Notes: generated from the sequence alone by a model not told the origin. Numbered from the stretch's first letter, positions 33,849-46,371 are shown. The stretch is 64,000 nucleotides of DNA from Glandiceps talaboti (GCF_964340395.1 NC_135552.1:1619001-1683000), one strand, 5' to 3'. Made by a program: numbers and translations.

Positions 33849-36142
33849 TCTTATATCTATAGATGAAATGGTTTGGGTATTTTATATTGCTATTGTTGTG
33901 ACTCTTACAAGAGTTACTGTTAGGGGGTTAGAACAAAGCAGTACAACTCCTCAGTTGTCCTTCTAGGTATAAAAATTGATATAGTTCTTATTATCGGTAC
34001 TCAATGGCATTATATTAACACACCCACCCACACACAACTACATTTACGGTACAAGACACATTCCACTCCTTATAATCGACACAATACACTACTTCAGTAC
34101 TCAATAGTATAGTATTTTTTATTTTACATAAAATAATGTATAAAATACATTATCTAGAGTCAAAAACAACATACAGAAACAACAACAATTATCCAACACA
34201 CACAAATTGAAGCCACACCATCTATTCACATTCCATTCTTAGCTCAGGTCATAGTTCATCTAGTTTACTGGTCAAGTGTATTACATCAGGCCCTTACACA
34301 GGTTTAATATGCACTGCTCATTATAATTTGAAACATCTAATTTTGAAGGCCAGATATAATTAAGCCAGCCAAGTTACATGTACTTGAATCAAATGAACAC
34401 ATGTAGTTGTGTTGAAAACTAATACAGAAATCCATTCAATTTTCATCAAGTCAAATTTAATTTTTTTAGCAATGGTTGAAAATATGTCAGGCATTTTCTC
34501 AGGAGTATGGTTCTTGTTTTGCAAAAGAATATTTTAAAATTTGTAGACAGATTTATTGATTATAAAATGTTACTACTGCAAAGGATGTATGAATACAATT
34601 ATAGTCAATATTGACAGTTTTAAATCTGCTAAAGTATGATGTAGTAATGAACCATAAAATTGTATTTTTAGTAATAGCCATGTTCATTTTAATATGTGAA
34701 AGTTTTTGGACACAACATTATATAAACAAAAATGACAGCAAATATTTATAAAACAATCAATATTACAGCAATAAAACATGTGCATTACTCATTTAGAATA
34801 AATATTGAATAAATCTATCCTTAGGTAGGCTACTTGGTTTTTCTGTCAACCTAGGAGGTCTTGACAGAAATATCGTCTGGTTTTTCTGTCAACCTAGGAG
34901 GTCTTGACGGAAATATCGTCTGGTTTTCATAATGAGCGTAATTGCGTAGACAATTGATCTTTTTATCTGAATTGTCAGAAATTATTTTTAAAACTATGAA
35001 TGAATCATTGCTTAAATGTAGTCGATTAATTCAAATCAGAAGTCACAGTTCATGCAATATGAAACCAAAATTTTCCTCCTAAAATTTAATTTTATCGTCA
35101 ATGTGAGTCATGATCAGGAATGTTAAAATTTGCTATCGTCATTTGAGTCAGTAATGTCATTTTGATTTTAGACTGAGTGTGTGCAGTAGATATGAAATCG
35201 ATACTGTTAGTAAAAGGCCAGTATGCTATAGTGGAGGATTGGTTAGTTAATGATAGCCTATATCAAGGGCACAAAGCTATGGACAAAAATAAATTAAAAA
35301 ATGCCTGACGTATATAGCCAGTATCTCCTTTCATTATTGTGTTAGGGGAGTGATCCACAGAATTAAAAAAAACTAGAAACTCAGATTTAGAGAAATTAGA
35401 GTGTTTTCAAAAATTATAGAATTTTAAGCTTGTTTTTGTGCATTTACAGGTATTTTTTGTGGGGGGTTCAAAATTTGGTATTATTTAAGATGATATGACA
35501 TTTGTGTTTACTTAATGATTGATGAATATATGCACAAGTACATTAAAGATTTGATATAGATGGGAATGAGATTGCCTGCTGTAGGCCTCTGTCATATTAT
35601 TATGATAATTGGACTTGGAAGCCCTTAAATAATGTATTGTGTGTGCAAACGTTGCTGTAATTGTTCACTGGAGGTCTAGTGAGATTACTGGAGCAGTTAG
35701 GCAGAGCAGAGTGACAGGTTTTTCATTTTGACCTGCCCTGTAGTTGGGTGTTTAGCATATAATTGTGAGCAAGTAGACAGACAGTGTGTCTGCCGTCATC
35801 GTTGATGTACATGTACTGGCAACAGAGAGATTGCTGGGAATGTGAGTGTGTGCACAGCACGTCACAAGAATATAGATGTGATGTGAATACATGAAGAAGG
35901 ATGAATAATAGTATTACATTCACCGTCGCTTACTAAACACGCTTGGACTGCCACCTTGTGATTTCCACCCACCATTGTGTGCAATGTTACAGTTGTAAGG
36001 ATTCTAGTTAGTGGTGTGTATATACAGTCTCCTTGTCACCCTTCCCACTGGTTTTATCCTTGTTGAATACCCACTAACTGCCATCCTGTGGAAGCCAAAT
36101 TTGACAAGTATCTGCTCAGCCTGCCATCCCAAGTATACAAAG
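33849..36142. other. Non-coding stretch upstream of the 36.1-kb ORF
   Basis: No gene is supported up to 36010. A 43-bp sequence is duplicated in tandem at 34835-34920; each copy contains the inverted pair TCTGTCAA / TTGACAGA. The last 130 bp before 36143 is probably 5' UTR. A TATACAG at about 36022-36028 could be a splice acceptor. Confidence 0.5.
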
Positions 36143-36592
36143 ATGGCAGAACCCCCAGAAGAGGACAAGAAAGGTGATAAAAAGAAGGAAGAGCATCCTG
36201 AAGCAGTATTTCACCAAATGGGTGAGGGCTCTAGGGAAGGTCAAGGAATTGGCCCTGCACGAAAACTGACTGATTCCATGTTCAACACGGTGACTGAAAA
36301 AATGGGGTCATTACCCATAGGATTACGCAGGGATGCGGAACCGGTCTTTGAGGAGATAGATCGTACCCTCAAGCTCCCAGACAAAGGGGCGATGTATCGA
36401 GCTTCCCCAGAACATTTAGATACTTATAAAATACCAGGTGCTACAACTGCTGCCACACAGAATGGAACTGATAAAAAACAGAATGGAAAACCAGAAGCCA
36501 AAGAAAATACCAATGATACTGAAAATACCAAAAACACAACAGAAGCTGATATCGGGAAGACCAATGTTGCCAAACCCATGCTGGTAAAGTGA
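36143..36592 (+). CDS. Candidate host gene, first coding exon or small intronless gene
   Basis: From ATG 36143 (context ACAAAGATGG, strong Kozak) the frame runs 149 codons to TGA 36590-36592. An in-frame extension upstream to 36011 looks like UTR. The N-terminus is charged and disordered (EEDKKGDKKKEEH). The middle (residues about 22-95) is well-mixed, with GPARKLTDSMFNTVTEKMG, PIGLRRDAEPVFEEIDRTL and MYRASPEHLDTYKIPG. The C-terminus is K/N/T-rich and probably disordered. No TM segment or signal peptide. The end reads ATGCTG|GTAAAGTGA: GTAAAG fits a splice donor, so the exon may end at 36583 and the stop may be intronic. I do not recognise the family. Its composition, Kozak context and lack of repeats make it the best host coding candidate in the window. 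Confidence 0.65.
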   Translation: MAEPPEEDKKGDKKKEEHPEAVFHQMGEGSREGQGIGPARKLTDSMFNTVTEKMGSLPIGLRRDAEPVFEEIDRTLKLPDKGAMYRASPEHLDTYKIPGATTAATQNGTDKKQNGKPEAKENTNDTENTKNTTEADIGKTNVAKPMLVK

Positions 36593-37219
36593 TACTTGTA
36601 TAACATGTGGTTTCACCTATCATACATATTAGCATGAGAGCATAATATATTCGCTTTCATTCACCCATCCATTCATTCATTCATGACCCACCCATGTCAG
36701 GCTATAACAAAGCCATCAATTATATGGCAAATATTTTTTCAAACCCACTACTGTAAAACCATTATACATCATTACATGTACAAAACTGAAAATGTAGGCA
36801 GGATAGTTTGTTGTAGTAAATGTAGCTAGCTGTGTTAACACTGTGAATATTAATCAGCTGGATACGTGTACCTCGCCTTCATACACATAACTCTGGTGTG
36901 ATAAGATGACATGATGTACAATGTCCTTACACTGTATGCTCAAAATCCCAATTAACCAAATCACCTCTTGTACATTTGTATGACATGTGACGTCTCCTAA
37001 ATTATATTTTTATACAAATTACATCATTTTGCAATTTTTTAGCCAAAATAAATTCAAAATGAAAATAAAATTGTAGAAAATGATGAAATTGTTTCACAAT
37101 TTTGGCAGGAATCTATTGTGACAAATTTGTCCTGAAATATTGAAATTTACGTTTTCCATTTCTCACATTTTACTTGAAAACTTAAAACATTTTAATTTCT
37201 TTCTTCTTTTCCAATTTAT
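36593..37219. other. AT-rich non-coding (possible intron or 3' UTR)
   Basis: Short (CATT)n at about 36657-36685; otherwise nothing recognised. Confidence 0.45.
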
Positions 37220-37357
37220 TCATTTATTTTTTGATGAATTTGGAAATTTTCCCATAATTACTTTGTTGACTTTATACTGGAGTGATTTAGCCTGATAAAT
37301 ATCGCTCCTTTTTGTTGGCTTGTTATTCTTAAGAGTGCTTCTCATAGTGTCAGCCAT
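37220..37357 (-). CDS. Possible small ORF, lysine-rich (weak)
   Basis: On the minus strand ATG 37357 has a good context (GTCAAAATGG) and opens 45 codons (MADTMRSTLKNNKPTKRSDI, then a K/N-rich end) to a stop followed by AATAAA. It is basic and has no known motif. The frame also extends upstream to 37513 without looking coding. It could equally be chance in AT-rich DNA. Confidence 0.2.
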   Translation of the reverse strand: MADTMRSTLKNNKPTKRSDIYQAKSLQYKVNKVIMGKFPNSSKNK

Positions 37358-37649
37358 TTTGACAAACACAGTAAGTTTGTATGATGATGACTCAGATTTC
37401 TGAAGTGATGTGATCCTTAAAGACCTCCTCTGATACCATGGTAACCATAGTAATGTAATAAACACAGCCTTATCATATCTATCATCTGACAATTCTGCTT
37501 TCTCAAATATCATAATTAAATTTCATAGAGCTAGCTGAATAAAGTAATTTTTACTTTGAAAGTAACACTATTATTATAAAACATCTATTATGTTGAAACA
37601 GACCTTTACACTAAATTGGATTTTGATGTCATATATACGTAATGTACAG

Positions 37650-38880
37650 TGTACCCATGAATTGAACGTTATCTACCCCAAATGATGAAATGTAGTGGTA
37701 CTTCACCCATGAAATAGAACATTCTGTACCCCAAATGTAGTAGTACTTCACCCATGAAATAGAACATTGTGTACCCCAAATGTAGTAGTACTTCACCCAT
37801 GAAATAGAACATTGTGTACAAATGTACCCCAAATGTAGTAGTACTTCACCCATGAAATAGAATGTTGTGTACCCCAAATGATGAAATGTAGTAGTACTTC
37901 ACCAATGAAATTGGACATTGTGTACAAATGTACCCCAAATGTAGTAGTACTGTCTGTACCCATGAAATAGAACTTTGTGTACCCCAAATGTAGTAGTACT
38001 TCACCCATAAATTGAACGTTGTGTACCCCAAATGTAGTAGTACTTCACCCATAAATTGAACGTTGTGTACCCCAAATGTAGTAGTACTGTACCCATGAAA
38101 TAGAACTTTGTGTACCCCAAATGTAGTAGTACTTCACCCATGAAATTGAACGTTGTATACCCCAAATGTAGTAGTACTTCACCCATAAATTGAACGTTGT
38201 ATACCCCAAATGTAGTATACTGTACCCATGAAATTGAACGTTGTATACCCCAAATGTAGTAGTACTGTACTGTACCCATAAATTGAACGTTGTATACCCC
38301 AAATGTAGTAGTACTGTACCCATGAAATTGAATGTTGTATACCCCAAATGTAGTAGTACTGTACCCATGAAATTGAATGTTGTATACCCCAAATGTAGAA
38401 GTACTGTACCCATGAAATAGAACATTGTGTACAAATGTACCCCAAATGTAGTAGTACTGTACCCATGAAATTGAACGTTGTATACCCCAAATGTAGTAGT
38501 ACTGTACTGTACCCATGAAATTGAACGTTGTATACCCCAAATGTAGAAATAGGAGTCCTCTACAGAATATTGTTTTTGTAAATTTTTCATTACACGCAAA
38601 ATCAATGCACATTTCATTATATATGTATCAGTATATATATGACAATAAAACACATATCATATCATATCATATCATACTGTACCCATGAAATTGAACGTTG
38701 TATACCCCAAATGTAGTAGTACTGTACCCATGAAATAGAACATTGTGTACAAATGTACCCCAAATGTAGTAGTACTTCACCCATGAAATTGAACGTTGTG
38801 TACCCCAAATGATGAAATGTAGTAGTACTTCACCAATGAAATTGGACATTGTGTACAAATGTACCCCAAATGTAGTAGTA
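37650..38880. repeat. 45-bp minisatellite, interrupted by an insertion
   Basis: The unit is GTACCCCAAATGTAGTAGTA, CTGTACCCATGAAATTGAAC, GTTGT, with CTTCACCC and CTGTACCC variants and occasional ATGATGAAATG or ACAAATGTACC insertions. The array is interrupted at about 38549-38678. Because 45 is divisible by 3, long minus-strand ORFs (about 200 codons) arise; I treat them as artefacts. Confidence 0.95.
38549..38678 (+). mobile_element. Retroelement 3' tail with (ATATC)n end, inserted in the array
   Basis: About 130 bp unrelated to the flanking units ends with ATGACAATAAAACACATATC followed by CATATCATATCATATCAT, then the array resumes at ACTGTACCC. An AATAAA just before a 5-bp microsatellite tail looks like the 3' end of a LINE or SINE. 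No coding sequence remains, so the class is uncertain. Confidence 0.5.
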
Positions 38881-39312
38881 CTGTACCCATGACATTGGAC
38901 ATTGCATACCCTAAATATACATGTAGTAGTACTGTACCCATGAAATTGGATATTGGATACCCTAAATATACATGTAGTAGTACTGTACCCATGAAATTGG
39001 ATATTGGATACCCTAAATATACATGTAGTAGTACTGTACCCATGAAATTGGACATTACATACCTTAAATATACATGTAGTAGTACTGTACCCATGAAATT
39101 GGATATTGGATACCCTAAATATACATGTAGTAGTACTGTACACATGAAATTGGATATTGGATACCCTAAATATACATGGAGTAGTACTGTACCCATGAAA
39201 TTGGACATTGGATACCCTAAATATACATGTAGTAGTACTGTACCCATGAAATTGGACATTGGATACCCTAAATATACATGTAGTAGTACTGTACCCATGA
39301 AATTGGACATAG
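38881..39312. repeat. 51-bp minisatellite related to the 45-bp array
   Basis: The unit is TACCCTAAATATACATGTAG, TAGTACTGTACCCATGAAAT, TGGATATTGGA. It is the 45-bp unit with an extra ATACAT-type insertion, so the two arrays share an origin. It reads as a 17-residue peptide repeat on both strands. Confidence 0.93.
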
Positions 39313-40440
39313 CGAACCCCCCAAATATGATGATATTTAATAAAGTTGAAGTGTTCAGAATAAAATTATTTTACTTTGAACATTGCAGACTATTAATTAT
39401 TATAAATCATGATAAGTCTTATATATGTTATGTTAAAGGAAAGAGACCTTAATAGCGGTCTAATATTGAAATGAGATGTTGATGTCAATCCATGGGTACT
39501 TACTAATATACATTTCCTCTAATGATAGTCATGCTACAAACAATAATATCTTTACATTGTAAGTTTATAATATGCTTACACTAAACTTTGAGGGACAGGT
39601 GGAACATTTTTTTTCCATCATCATGGTTTCATATGTTTACACACATTAATAACAAGATAATTGTAATACTAGTGTCAATTTTGTGTCATTTTTGGTATGA
39701 TGATATTCAGGCATGAATAAAGTCAGATATTGAAAGCAACACCATATCAATTCAATTGGTTGCATTTAGATATACATCAATAACAAGAAAATTGTGGTAA
39801 TGTTTTGTTTAAATTAATTTAAATTTCCTGTAAATTCAGTGATATTCAGGTGACTAATATCATAACTAGGCAAAACCCATAAGCTCGCGCAGGGTAGATT
39901 CATTTGTGACCGGCTGCCTGGGCCAGGGTTCGTACACTTCAAGTGATTTAGGTCATTTTCTATGTCTGACATGGACAAGAAGTAAAGAAAGTCAACACTC
40001 TATGCAGTTGTTGGTTTCAAAAACCACCATAGCCATTAGATTAATATTGTTCATTTTCAATCAGCCAACTTATCATAGACCCTCCACCAACGTACGTTGG
40101 TCTTTGGACAATTCAACTCGATGATTTAGGAATGTTACTGTACCAACAAACATAGGAAAGTAGATATTCTTTTTAAAACATGTAAAAAATTATCGACAAT
40201 ATAAATGTCAAAACCACACTTCCACAACCCGGAAATTAAACTGCGCTATGCCATCAGTGGTCTGTATCGCGTACCGCCGTGCATCAAACTTCCAAATAGT
40301 GAAACAATTTTTCCTTGAGGTACAGTGATGCCTCGATATTCGTTACAATGTTACGATAATCGTGCAAACAGAGCCTACTGTTACAATATTGCGATGCATG
40401 GTGATGTTATGTCGCCTATGATATACGATGATACGGTAGC
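39313..40440. other. Non-coding stretch
   Basis: No gene is supported. CAGGGTTCGTACAC at about 39924 resembles a hAT-type end, but I find no partner. From about 40200 the sequence becomes more CpG-rich. Confidence 0.45.
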
Positions 40441-40620
40441 GCGTGGAGAATGCGCGTAGTATATGGAAGGCGCATGCGTAGTCAGTGTGTGCCGCAATGC
40501 ATCATTGGGAGAACACCAAATTTTTTCGCATAGTATATACGACGCGCATGCGTACTAGTAATTGAGCAGCTTCGCGGCAGCTTCGCTACCGCTGCGAGAG
40601 CTAATACTAATATCCCGTAA
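40441..40620. promoter_or_regulatory. CpG-dense segment with two NRF1-like sites
   Basis: GCGCATGCGTA occurs at 40470-40480 and 40544-40554, each preceded by CGYATAGTATAT-type sequence, so a module of about 33 bp is duplicated 74 bp apart. GCGCATGCG is the core of the NRF1 site, common in CpG-rich promoters of animal housekeeping genes. No transcribed exon is evident next to it, so promoter activity is inference. A transposon end is the alternative. Confidence 0.4.
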
Positions 40621-40713
40621 TTATGCAAATTACTGTCTTCATGATAATAATAGATCTTCCTTCTGATGTGACTACATTTTGTGAGACTGAGATAGACAGA
40701 CTGGCACTCTGTA

Positions 40714-43700
40714 ATTAGTCACACAGTACTAGACAGACAATGTTGTATCTCTATTAGTCTGACAGTACTAGACAGACAATGTTGTATCTCTATTAGTCTG
40801 ACAGTGTTAGACAGACAATGTTGTATCTCTATTAGTCTGACAGTGCTAGACAGACAATGTTGTATCTCTATTAGTCACACAGTACTAGACAGACAATGTT
40901 GTATCTCTATTAGTCACACAGTACTAGACAGACAATGTTGTATCTCTATTAGTCTGACAGTGCTAGACAGACAATGTTGTATCTCTATTAGTCTGACAGT
41001 GTTAGACAGACAATGTTGTATCTCTATTAGTCTGACAGTGTTAGACAGACAATGTTGTATCTCTATTAGTCTGACAGTACTAGACAGTCAATGTTGTATC
41101 TCTATTAGTCACACAGTGCTAAACAGACAATGTTGTATCTCTATTAGTCTGACAGTACTAGACAGACAATGTTGTATCTCTATTAGTCTGACAGTACTAG
41201 ACAGACAATGTTGTATCTCTATTAGTCACACAGTGCTAAACAGACAATGTTGTATCTCTATTAGTCTGACAGTACTAGACAGTCAATGTTGTATCTCTAT
41301 TAGTCACACAGTGCTAAACAGACAATGTTGTATCTCTATTAGTCTGACAGTACTAGACAGACAATGTTGTATCTCTATTAGTCTGACAGTACTAGACAGA
41401 CAATGTTGTATCTCTATTAGTCACACAGTGCTAAACAGACAATGTTGTATCTCTATTAGTCTGACAGTACTAGACAGTCAATGTTGTATCTCTATTAGTC
41501 ACACAGTGCTAAACAGACAATGTTGTATCTCTATTAGTCTGACAGTACTAGACAGACAATGTTGTATCTCTATTAGTCTGACAGTACTAGACAGACAATG
41601 TTGTATCTCTATTAGTCACACAGTGCTAAACAGACAATGTTGTATCTCTATTAGTCTGACAGTACTAGACAGTCAATGTTGTATCTCTATTAGTCACACA
41701 GTGCTAAACAGACAATGTTGTATCTCTATTAGTCTGACAGTGCTAGACAGACAATGTTGTATCTCTATTAGTCTGACAGTGTTAGACAGACAATGTTGTA
41801 TCTCTAGTAGTCTGACAGTGCTAGACAGACAATGTTGTATCTCTATTAGTCACACAGTACTAGACAGACAATGTTGTATCTCTATTAGTCTGACAGTGTT
41901 AGACAGACAATGTTGTATCTCTATTAGTCTGACAGTGTTAGACAGACAATGTTGTATCTCTATTAGTCTGACAGTACTAGACAGTCAATGTTGTATCTCT
42001 ATTAGTCTGACAGTGCTAGACAGACAATGTTGTATCTCTATTAGTCTGACAGTGTTAGACAGACAATGTTGTATCTCTATTAGTCACACAGTGCTAAACA
42101 GACAATGTTGTATCTCTATTAGTCTGACAGTGCTAGACAGACAATGTTGTATCTCTATTAGTCTGACAGTGTTAGACAGACAATGTTGTATCTCTATTAG
42201 TCTGACAGTGTTAGACAGTCAATGTTGTATCTCTATTAGTCTGACAGTACTAGACAGACAATGTTGTATCTCTATTAGTCACACAGTACTAGACAGACAA
42301 TGTTGTATCTCTATTAGTCTGACAGTGTTAGACAGACAATGTTGTATCTCTATTAGTCTGACAGTGCTAGACAGACAATGTTGTATCTCTATTAGTCTGA
42401 CAGTACTTGACAGACAATGTTGTATCTCTATTAGTCTGACAGTACTAGACAGACAATGTTGTATTTCTATTAGTCTGACTGTACTAGACAGACAATGTTG
42501 TATCTCTATTAGTCTGACAGTGTTAGACAGACAATGTTGTATCTCTATTAGTCTGACAGTACTAGACAGACAATGTTGTATCTCTATTAGTCTGACTGTA
42601 CTAGACAGACAATGTTGTATCTCTATTAGTCTGACAGTGTTAGACAATGTTGTATCTCTATTAGTCTGACAGTGTTAGACAGACAATGTTGTATCTCTAT
42701 TAGTCTGACAGTGTTAGACAGACAATGTTGTATCTCTATTAGTCTGACAGTACTAGACAGTCAATGTTGTATCTCTATTAGTCACACAGTACTAGACAGA
42801 CAATGTTGTATCTCTATTAGTCTGACAGTACTAGACAGACAATGTTGTATCTCTATTAGTCACACAGTACTAGACAGACAATGTTGTATCTCTATTAGTC
42901 TGACAGTACTAGACAGACAATGTTGTATCTCTATTAGTCACATAGTACTAGACAGACAATGTTGTATCTCTATTAGTCTGACAGTACTAGACAGACAATG
43001 TTGTATCTCTATTAGTCTGACAGTGTTAGACAGACAATGTTGTATCCCTATTAGTCTGACAGTACTAGACAGACAATGTTGTATTTCTATTAGTCTGACA
43101 GTACTAGACAGACAATGTTGTATCTCTATTAGTCACACAGTACTAGACAGACAATGTTGTATCTCTATTAGTCTGACAGTGCTAGACAGACAATGTTGTA
43201 TCTCTATTAGTCTGACAGTGTTAGACAGACAATGTTGTATCTCTATTAGTCTGACAGTACTAGACAGACAATGTTGTATCTCTATTAGTCACACAGTACT
43301 AGACAGACAATGTTGTATCTCTATTAGTCACACAGTACTAGACAGACAATGTTGTATCTCTATTAGTCACACAGTACTAGACAGACAATGTTGTATCTCT
43401 ATTAGTCTGACAGTACTAGACAGTCAATGTTGTATTTCTATTAGTCTGACAGTACTAGACAGTCAATGTTGTATCTCTATTAGTCTGACAGTGTTAAACA
43501 GACAATGTTGTATCTCTATTAGTCACACAGTACTAGACAGACAATGTTGTATCTCTATTAGTCTGACAGTGCTAGACAGTCAATGTTGTATTTCTATTAG
43601 TCTGACTGTACTAGACAGACAATGTTGTATCTCTATTAGTCTGACAGTACTAGACAGACAATGTTGTATCTCTATTAGTCTGACAGTGCTAGACAGACAA

Positions 43701-46168
43701 TGTTGTATCACTATTAGTCTGACAGTGTTAAACAGACAATGTTGTATCTCTTAGTCTGACAGTGTTAGACAGACAATGTTGTATCTATTAGTCTGACTGT
43801 ACTAGACAGACAATGTTGTATCTCTATTAGTCTGACAGTGTTAGACAGACAATGTTGTATCTCTATTAGTCACACAGTACTAGACAGACAATGTTGTATC
43901 TCTATTAGTCACACAGTACTAGACAGACAATGTTGTATCTATTAGTCTGACTGTACTAGACAGACAATGTTGTATCTCTATTAGTCTGACAGTGTTAGAC
44001 AGACAATGTTGTATCTCTATTAGTCTGACAGTACTAGACAGACAATGTTGTATCTCTATTAGTCTGACAGTACTAGACAGACAATGTTGTATCTCTATTA
44101 GTCACACAGTACTAGACAGACAATGTTGTATCTCTATTAGTCTGACAGTACTAGACAGACAATGTTGTATCTCTATTAGTCTGACAGTGCTAAACAGACA
44201 ATATTGTATCTCTATTAGTCTGACAGTACTAGACAGACAATGTTGCATCTATATTAGTCTGACAGTACTAGACAGACAATGTTGTATCTCTATTAGTCTG
44301 ACAGTACTAGACAGACAATGTTGTATCTCTATTAGTCTGACAGTGCTAGACAGACAATGTTGTATCTCTATTAGTCTGACAGTGTTAGACAGACAATGTT
44401 GTATCTCTATTAGTCTGACAGTACTAGACAGACAATGTTGCATCTATATTAGTCTGACAGTACTAGACAGACAATGTTGTATCTCTATTAGTCTGACAGT
44501 ACTAGACAGACAATGTTGTATCTCTATTAGTCTGACAGTACTAGACAGACAATGTTGCATCTATATTAGTCTGACAGTACTAGACAGACAATGTTGTATC
44601 TCTATTAGTCTGACAGTACTAGACAGACAATGTTGTATCTCTATTAGTCTGACAGTGCTAGACAGACAATGTTGTATCTCTATTAGTCTGACAGTGTTAG
44701 ACAGACAATGTTGTATCTCTATTAGTCTGACAGTGTTAGACAGACAATGTTGTATCTCTATTAGTCTGACAGTACTAGACAGACAATGTTGTATCTCTAT
44801 TAGTCTGACAGTACTAGACAGACAATGTTGTATCTCTATTAGTCTGACAGTGTTAGACAATGTTGTATCTCTATTAGTCTGACAGTACTAGACAGACAAT
44901 GTTGTATCTCTATTAGTCTGACAGTACTAGACAGACAATGTTGTATCTCTATTAGTCACACAGTACTAGACAGACAATGTTGTATCTCTATTAGTCTGAC
45001 AGTACTAGACAGACAATGTTGTATCTCTATTAGTCACACAGTACTAGACAGACAATGTTGTATCTCTATTAGTCACACAGTACTAGACAGACAATGTTGT
45101 ATTTCTATTAGTCTGACAGTACTAGACAGACAATGTTGTATCTCTATTAGTCACACAGTACTAGACAGACAATGTTGTATCTCTATTAGTCTGACAGTAC
45201 TAGACAGTCAATGTTGTATCTCTATTAGTCTGACAGTACTAGACAGTCAATGTTGTATCTCTATTAGTCTGACAGTACTAGACAGACAATGTTGTATCTC
45301 TATTAGTCTGACAGTACTAGACAGTCAATGTTGTATTTCTATTAGTCTGACAGTACTAGACAGACAATGTTGTATCTCTATTAGTCTGACAGTACTTGAC
45401 AGACAATGTTGTATCTCTATTAGTCTGACAGTGCTAAACAGACAATATTGTATCTCTATTAGTCTGACAGTACTTGACAGACAATGTTGTATTTCTATTA
45501 GTCTGACAGTGTTAGACAGACAATGTTGTATCTCTATTAGTCTGACAGTACTAGACAGACAATGTTGTATCTCTATTAGTCTGACAGTGTTAGACAGACA
45601 ATGTTGTATCTCTATTAGTCTGACTGTTATACAGACAATGTTGTATCTCTATTAGTCTGACAGTGCTAAACAGACAATATTGTATCTCTCTTAGTCTGAC
45701 AGTACTTGACAGACAATGTTGTATCTCTATTAGTCTGACAGTGTTAGACAGACAATGTTGTATCTCTATTAGTCTGACAGTGCTAGACAGACAATGTTGT
45801 ATTTCTATTAGTCTGACAGTACTAGACAGACAATGTTGTATCTCTATTAGTCTGACAGTACTAGACAGACAATGTTGTATCTCTATTAGTCTGACAGTGT
45901 TAAACAGACAATGTTGTATCTCTATTAGTCTGACAGTGTTAGACAGACAATGTTGTATCTCTATTAGTCACACAGTACTAGACAGACAATGTTGTATCTC
46001 TATTAGTCTGACAGTACTAGACAGACAATGTTGTATCTCTATTAGTCTGACAGTGTTAGACAGACAATGTTGTATCTCTATTAGTCTGACAGTGCTAGAC
46101 AGACAATGTTGTATCTCTATTAGTCTGACAGTACTAGACAGACAATGTTGTATCTCTATTAGTCTGAC
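40714..46168. repeat. 39-bp minisatellite, about 140 copies (5.45 kb)
   Basis: The unit is GACAGTACTAGACAGACAAT, GTTGTATCTCTATTAGTCT. The main variants are CACACAG for CTGACAG, GTGCTA/GTGTTA for GTACTA, and AGTCAATG for AGACAATG. A perfect 195-bp (5-unit) higher-order period occurs at about 41086-41865, marked by AGTCAATG at 41086, 41281, 41476 and 41671. Since 39 is divisible by 3, it yields ORFs of 621, 360, 296 and 191 codons (13-residue repeat TVLDRQCCISISL). These are artefacts: the minus strand is open too, and unit-length indels break them. Confidence 0.98.
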
Positions 46169-46260
46169 CACAGTCCCTCTATCACCGGTCTGGAAGCGCA
46201 ACAAATTCCTTTGTCTGTATCCGTGTTCGGGTACATAAACCATTCACACCTTTCCCTTAC

Positions 46261-46371
46261 CTTTTTCATGCAGCTGGAGAAGTCGTGCATGTAATTAACA
46301 TACAGCATAATTTGTCCAAATACAAAAAAAGACAATATTACAATGAATATAGTGTGTGTAACCATGTACAT
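46261..46371 (-). CDS. Possible first exon of a membrane or secreted protein
   Basis: On the minus strand ATG 46371 (or the next ATG at 46365) opens 37 codons: a short start, a hydrophobic stretch HTIFIVILSFFVFGQIMLYV, then NYMHDFSSCMKK. It ends exactly at AAAAAG|GTAAGG, a consensus splice donor (GT at 46260-46259), giving a phase-0 exon. The layout fits a signal peptide or a type II membrane anchor such as those of Golgi enzymes; no family can be named from this much. The next exon would lie inside or beyond the 39-bp array. The 5' part of this exon is duplicated at 48531-48601, where it decays after GQI. Confidence 0.4.

Noticed and set aside
37629-39452. ORFs of 100-203 codons on both strands in the 45/51-bp arrays
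   Set aside because: Both unit lengths are multiples of three; overlapping frames on both strands are equally open, the signature of an array artefact.
39924-39945. CAGGGTTCGTACAC as a hAT terminus
   Set aside because: No inverted partner or 8-bp duplication was found; kept only as a note.
40804-44882. Very long ORFs (621, 360, 296 codons) with a 13-residue cysteine-containing repeat
   Set aside because: They are translations of the 39-bp minisatellite, whose unit is 13 codons without a stop; the opposite strand is open as well and 8-bp or 3-bp indels end the frames. No start, UTR or splice context supports a gene.
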